58,766 bases of DNA from Candidatus Fimimorpha faecalis (GTDB lineage: Bacteria; Bacillota; Clostridia; Lachnospirales; Lachnospiraceae), in contig DVHN01000052.1 in assembly GCA_018712075.1 (NCBI GenBank), forward strand, positions 1-58,766, given 5' to 3'. Positions 54,895-58,766 of the stretch are shown in pieces. Each line of letters begins with the position of its first letter. Position 1 is the first letter of the stretch. The notes beneath the pieces are model-generated. The model ran no database searches and was not told the DNA's origin. It saw only the letters and a program-made list of their open reading frames with translations. Made by a program: the position numbers and the translations under genes.

Positions 54895-55035
54895 ATGAAT
54901 TATAGTGAAAATTTAGATTTTTTAGTTGAAAAAGTGGAACTTTTAGATTCGGAAATGGATTATACAGACATTCAGTCAGGGTGCTGGGGAGACAGTGGTT
55001 CAGATTATGCTAATACATGTAAAATGATGAAATAA
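54895..55035 (+). CDS. RiPP precursor peptide, 46 residues
   Basis: A short frame with a strong AAGGAGAG site, immediately upstream of a PqqD-like gene and a radical-SAM maturase. The N-terminal leader is acidic/hydrophobic (NLDFLVEKVELLDSEM), as needed for binding to a recognition element; the C-terminal core is Gly/Ser/Asp-rich with two Cys (SGCWGDSGSDYANTC, C30 and C42) and ends KMMK. It resembles cysteine-containing rSAM-modified peptides (sactipeptide/ranthipeptide class) but matches no family I know. No leader-cleavage GG motif is seen. Confidence 0.7.
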   Translation: MNYSENLDFLVEKVELLDSEMDYTDIQSGCWGDSGSDYANTCKMMK

Positions 55036-55100
55036 TATATTATCCAGAAGAAGCTTTTATTTCATTTATAGTATTTTAAGATAGATGGAGATGATGAGGT

Positions 55101-55370
55101 ATGTATACTTTCTTAGAGGATATACGAATAAGAATATGTGATGAATTATCTTTTTTAGTAAATATAAAAGACAATTCATTTGCTGTTATAAAAACAGAAA
55201 CATTACTATTTCTCCAAAACGAGATGAAAAAAGGTCTAAGTCCAGAAAAATTAAATAAAATGGATCAAGATTTTATTGTATTCATACAAAAATTAGAAAA
55301 TAATGGAATACTTGGAGTGGTGGAAAATGATGATAGAGAAAATCAAAGAATGGTTTATAAAAAACAATAA
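55101..55370 (+). CDS. PqqD-like RiPP recognition protein
   Basis: An 89-residue protein with the PqqD-type winged-helix plan: two N-terminal strands (RICDELSFLVNIKDNSFAVI), helices ETLLFLQNEMKKGLSPEKLNKM and FIVFIQKLENNGIL. Such RRE proteins bind the precursor leader and present it to the radical-SAM enzyme. The 3' end overlaps the maturase gene. It lies 65 bp after the precursor. Confidence 0.75.
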   Translation: MYTFLEDIRIRICDELSFLVNIKDNSFAVIKTETLLFLQNEMKKGLSPEKLNKMDQDFIVFIQKLENNGILGVVENDDRENQRMVYKKQ

Positions 55371-56349
55371 ACTTTATTTTGCAACCGTTGAACTTACTCA
55401 AAACTGTAATTTTAACTGTAAACATTGCTATTGTACAAATAAAGAAAGTTATAATTTATCTTTGGAAGATCATATCACAATCGTTGATAAGTTATATAGT
55501 ACAGGCTGTTTATTTTTGAATTTTACTGGGGGAGAAATATTTACATGCAAACATTTTGAAGAAATATATAGTTATGCCAAAAATAAGGGATTTATCATAG
55601 ATTTATTGACAAATGCATCTCTTATTAATGATAAGTATATTTCTCTTTTAAAAAAATTACCCCCTAAAAATATTGCGATAACTATATATGGTGTGAATGA
55701 AATTGATTATGAAAATTTTACAGGGGATGGAGCCAATTTTGACAAGACGATACATGCATTAGAACTTCTAAAGGAAAATAAAATTCCATTTGTTTTACGA
55801 ACAGTTGCTACGAAAACATTGAAGAATTCTCTTATGAATAAAGAGTTTAATAAACTTGCTGAACGGTTTAATACGAGATTTAAATATGATCCAATTATAT
55901 TTCCCAAGACAACAGGAGACCTTTCACCACTGAGTGAAAGTCTTAGTATTAAGGAAATAATTGAACTTGAAAAAAATACACAGCAACGTAAGAATGTCTG
56001 GAAAGAGCAAATAGATTTGAATATTGAAGATACAGAGTTTTTCTGGGGATGTCGAGCAGGAATTAATTCAATAACAATTGATTTTAAAGGAGATGCTTAT
56101 GTATGCGGACTATATAGAGTTAATCCAATATCTATTATAGATAATAATATGGAGAAGGTGATGAAACATTTGAATGATATTCATAAAAGACATATCAACA
56201 TAGTTAATAACAATGAATGCAGTAAATGCAAAAACAGAAAAATTTGTAAGTGGTGTCCTGCCTATTCTTATATTTATAATTCTAATGATACAGATAAAAT
56301 TACATTTTTTTGTGAATTAGCAGAAGAGAGAGTGAAAGAATTTGGATAA
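55327..56349 (+). CDS. Radical SAM/SPASM peptide maturase
   Basis: A 340-residue enzyme. CNFNCKHC (CxxxCxxC) binds the SAM-cleaving [4Fe-4S] cluster, and NFTGGEIF is the SAM-contact motif. The C-terminal SPASM domain has CRAGINSITIDFKGDAYVC (C-x12-G-x4-C), CSKCKNRKICKWC and a final Cys in FFCELA, binding two auxiliary clusters. Expected to form thioether or C-C links in the precursor. ATG 55327 is preferred over 55303 because GGAGTGG precedes it; it overlaps the RRE gene. Confidence 0.88.
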   Translation: MMIEKIKEWFIKNNKLYFATVELTQNCNFNCKHCYCTNKESYNLSLEDHITIVDKLYSTGCLFLNFTGGEIFTCKHFEEIYSYAKNKGFIIDLLTNASLINDKYISLLKKLPPKNIAITIYGVNEIDYENFTGDGANFDKTIHALELLKENKIPFVLRTVATKTLKNSLMNKEFNKLAERFNTRFKYDPIIFPKTTGDLSPLSESLSIKEIIELEKNTQQRKNVWKEQIDLNIEDTEFFWGCRAGINSITIDFKGDAYVCGLYRVNPISIIDNNMEKVMKHLNDIHKRHINIVNNNECSKCKNRKICKWCPAYSYIYNSNDTDKITFFCELAEERVKEFG

Positions 56350-56965
56350 TATAGAAAGAACATATTTTATAGCAATAACAGGTATGAGTGGAAGTGGTAA
56401 GACAACAGTTGGAAATTTTTTAAGGGAAAAAGGATGTTATGTATTTGATACAGATGCATTCACAAGAGAGATTTTGAAAAAAGATACCATTATAGTAAAA
56501 ATAATTGAGAATATTGTGAAAGAAACTATTACAAAAGATGGTGAAATAGATTATAAAAAAATAGGGAAAATATTTGATTCAAATCCAAAATTAGAAAATC
56601 GTTTTGAAACTTGGTTTCAAACTTATATAGGAAACAAAATTTTAGAAAAGAGTAAGGATTTACAAGATAAAAATACAATGATTTTTTTTGATATTCCGCT
56701 CTTAAAACAAAAGGGAATATTAGAAATATTTGATATGTTATGGATTATTGAAACAAATGCAGAAGTGTGCTATAACCGTATTAGACAAAGAAATGGTTAT
56801 TCAGATCAAAAGATACAGTACATTTTAACAAATTCTAAATTATATAAAGAATACTATCAATATAATTGTATAATTATAAATAATAATAGTTCTATTGAAA
56901 ACCTAAAAAAGATAGTTGATTTGAGATTAAATTGTTTGATAGATAAATTATATTTTAACTCCTAG
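56342..56965 (+). CDS. CoaE-like P-loop kinase in RiPP cluster
   Basis: A 207-residue protein with Walker A GMSGSGKTTVGNFL, DTDAFTREILKK, FFDIPLLKQKG and RIRQRNGYSDQKI, all in the order of dephospho-CoA kinase. However, the usual RI..Q segment before the C-terminal strand is altered (ILTNSKLYKEY), and the sequence is AT-rich and divergent. It starts with TTG, overlapping the maturase gene by 8 bp, so it is translationally coupled. It may phosphorylate the peptide or a cofactor; housekeeping CoaE is unlikely here. Confidence 0.75.
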   Translation: MDNIERTYFIAITGMSGSGKTTVGNFLREKGCYVFDTDAFTREILKKDTIIVKIIENIVKETITKDGEIDYKKIGKIFDSNPKLENRFETWFQTYIGNKILEKSKDLQDKNTMIFFDIPLLKQKGILEIFDMLWIIETNAEVCYNRIRQRNGYSDQKIQYILTNSKLYKEYYQYNCIIINNNSSIENLKKIVDLRLNCLIDKLYFNS

Positions 56966-57178
56966 AGTAGAACCTTGAGTTATGACATGGAGAGCGAGGG
57001 CAGAAAATAAGATTAAAATATATCAAAAATAATATATAAAAGAGATATACTGACCAAATGAAGAGGATATGAACTAGATATTTGCTTCCGCTTGCTGTAT
57101 GATTTTCTAATCATTAGTTGACGAAAATGGTTAAAAAAGTTAGAATGTGGGTAGAATATTTTTAGGAGGCGGATTTAT

Positions 57179-58339
57179 CAGGAAAGCGAGACCGTAGAGT
57201 TATGCTTTGCAGGTCAGCAATATGGTTCGGGATTCAATCAAACTAGATTTGACAATGTTCCTGTATTACGAAACTTTGAATGAAGATGGAAAACAGATTG
57301 TTGTTATTGATGCTCAGCAGGGAACAGAAGGTTCGTATTACATTGCAAAGAAGTGTCTGTGCCCAGAAGGTGTTTTTGTTCGTCAAGGGTACTCGTCTGT
57401 TTTAGCTACTAATACGGTAATACGACGCATGATTAAAGAGACAGATGGAGAACATTTTGAAGAAATGAGGTCTTTAGAACAGAATTTGACTTTTGAAGCA
57501 GCTCAGAAAGAATTTTCCGATAGAAATATTTTATTTGGAGAAATGCAGATGAAAACATTATGAATTATGATGGCGTTTATACAAATTTAGGACTCTTGCT
57601 GTCTGATCAATGTGTACATACGATAAAAATGGCAGTCTTTGAAGGAACAACTCAAAATGAATTTAAAGATCGTAAGGAATTTTCTGGTTCTTTGTTCCGA
57701 CAGATGGAAGAAGTCTATGACTATATTGATTTGACCCATTCCACTTTTCAAAAATTACGAAGGATTGATCAACGAGACTATCCAGAGGTAGCAGTTAGGG
57801 AAGCACTTTTGAATCTACTTGTGCAGCGTGAATATTCCTTTCGTGCTAGCGCTTTCATCAGCTTTTATACAGATCGAATGGGATTTACTTCGATTGGTGG
57901 TCTTGTAAAAGGCATTACTTTAAAGGATGTAATGATGGGAATTTCTGTATCCCCAAACGTAAAATTAGCAAATGTATTTTACCGACTGGAGCTTATTGTA
58001 GCTTATGGAACTGGGATGCTAAAGATTATGAAAGGTTATGCAGGAACGGGAAAAGAACCAAAAATTGAAACTTCTGATAATGTTTTTAAAATTATTCTTC
58101 CTAATTTAAATGTACTTACTGGAAAAGAAGAATCAGTTGTTAACAAGCCAACGGGCAATATATAGCAGGATATAGTAATTGCTTTGGCAAAAGAGCAAGG
58201 CATCTTTACAAGAAAAGATGTAGAAAAAATATTGCGAATTAGTTAGACAACTTCAGGACGGTTATTGAAAAAGATGATAAAAAATGGACGGATTATTCAA
58301 GAGGGAAGAAGAAATACACATTATTGTCTTTCAGAATAA
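57179..58339 (+). pseudogene. Decayed AlbA_2/ATPase-type putative DNA-binding regulator
   Basis: Remnant of a Schlafen AlbA_2-plus-HATPase_c_4 protein (often annotated ATP-dependent helicase-related). Fragments: QESETVEL start (57179), a deletion removing about 60 codons, KPEGVFVRQG-like AlbA_2 end (57207-57563; here CPEGVFVRQGYSS), a -1 frameshift at about 57560, the HATPase part REALLNLLV and GGLVKGITLKDVMMG (57560-58165), an in-frame TAG at 58163, a second TAG at 58244, and a C-terminal winged helix ending at 58339. Several independent lesions show it is inactive. Confidence 0.8.
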
Positions 58340-58419
58340 ATAGAGGGAATATATGGATTTTTGTCTCTGCAATTATAAAGGTCAAAGCAAATGCAGTTTA
58401 ACCTCCGCCAGCAAGAAGT

Positions 58420-58442
58420 CTCCCGCCTCTATAGGTGGGGAG
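58420..58442 (+). repeat. Hairpin like the right end of IS200/IS605-type elements
   Basis: CTCCCGCCT-CTAT-AGGTGGGGAG forms a GC-rich stem with one bulge and a G-U pair, preceded by GCAAGAAGT. Such stems lie at the 3' end of tnpB in Firmicute IS605 elements; no tnpA or tnpB frame is present, so at most it is a remnant. Confidence 0.35.
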
Positions 58443-58483
58443 GATGTCATTGTAACTTTACTCTATCAACAAGAAAATAATAA

Positions 58484-58512
58484 TTGTATTATCAATTAAA
58501 TTGTGATAAAAT
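58484..58512 (+). promoter_or_regulatory. Promoter-like sequence without a gene in the window
   Basis: TTGTAT, 17-bp spacer, TAAAAT. The next 250 bp contain no frame with a ribosome site, so it could drive an RNA or a gene outside the window. Confidence 0.4.
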
Positions 58513-58766
58513 AAAAAAGAATCAATCATATAGAACTGTTTAAAATCTGGTCTAAAGGATTGTATTTTATGAAAAATCATATAATTTAAACAATTAACAG
58601 TTATTACGCATGGTTTCAATATAAAAGCAGATAATAATAACTGAGAACATGCAAGCCCTTATAAATCCTAGAAAAAATTTAATTTTATCCTGCTAAAAAG
58701 GGAAGAAAAAAAGGAAAACAAGGGGAAACGTCAAAAACCTTGAAAATACAAGGAATTTGAAAAAGT

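Larger units (their letters stand above)
58340..58766. other. Gene-free end region
   Basis: No credible gene. It holds a hairpin at 58420-58442, a promoter-like pair at 58484-58512, and near the end CCTTG-N6-CAAGG. Any gene driven from here would lie beyond the window. Confidence 0.5.

Noticed and set aside
58690-58766. CCTTG-N6-CAAGG near the end as an attachment site
   Set aside because: A single 5-bp dyad with no second copy in the window and no integrase gene; not enough to call an att site.

Overview
The window is low-GC, Gram-positive DNA whose gene content fits an anaerobic Clostridia member, most likely Lachnospiraceae. The evidence is the A+T-rich coding sequence, strong AGGAGG ribosome sites, a Clostridium-type NADP secondary-alcohol dehydrogenase under a Rex-like operator, an L-lactate dehydrogenase, and siderophore-type ABC transporters. 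The family assignment is inferred; no rRNA or tRNA gene is present to fix it.

Layout. 1-5.8 kb: HAD phosphatase (5'-truncated by the window), two convergent MATE exporters, the second with a structured leader, ldh, and an orphan trpF. 5.9-13.7 kb: a minus-strand operon reading nitrogenase-reductase-like protein (NifH family), lipoprotein binding protein, FecCD permease, ATPase, NifD-like, NifK-like, flavodoxin, with a divergent AraC regulator. 13.8-19.9 kb: DUF975 membrane protein, three zinc-ribbon/membrane proteins plus an acyltransferase, a MerR regulator and a CorA-type transporter. 20-26.6 kb: Rex-boxed alcohol dehydrogenase, a second four-gene FecBCDE-type transporter, a second AraC regulator and an HD hydrolase. 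26.7-29 kb: sugar acetyltransferase, Hsp20 under a degenerate CIRCE operator, and an unknown membrane protein. 29-35.3 kb: the complete F1Fo ATP synthase operon atpBEFHAGDC. 35.8-39.7 kb: a KdpD/KdpE-like two-component system joined to a KtrB/KtrA potassium-uptake pair.

From about 40.2 kb to the end is an accessory, defence-type island, all on the plus strand. It opens with a 42-bp direct repeat pair, a tiny HNH protein, two overlooked and mutually similar microproteins, and two unknown small proteins. It continues with a type III-D-like CRISPR-Cas effector operon: CARF-like protein, a possible sigma-like DNA-binding protein, a small accessory protein, CARF-HEPN RNase, Cas6, HD-less Cas10, Cas7, Csx10 with a helical tail, tandem Cas7 fusion, Csx19, and a large TIGR03986-type RAMP. 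No cas1/cas2 and no CRISPR array are visible. After it come a membrane protein with 19 GYxxx-type pentapeptides and a DUF4145/HEPN-like tail; a four-gene RiPP cluster (46-residue Cys-containing precursor absent from ordinary gene calls, PqqD-like recognition protein, radical-SAM/SPASM maturase, CoaE-like P-loop kinase); a decayed AlbA_2/ATPase-type gene; and an IS605-end-like hairpin.

Three assemblies look least described: the nitrogenase-like/ABC transporter operon and its operator shared with the second transporter, the RiPP cluster with a CoaE-like kinase, and the III-D operon with a CARF protein next to a sigma-like protein and microproteins. All functional claims rest on reading motifs by eye; no database search was possible.
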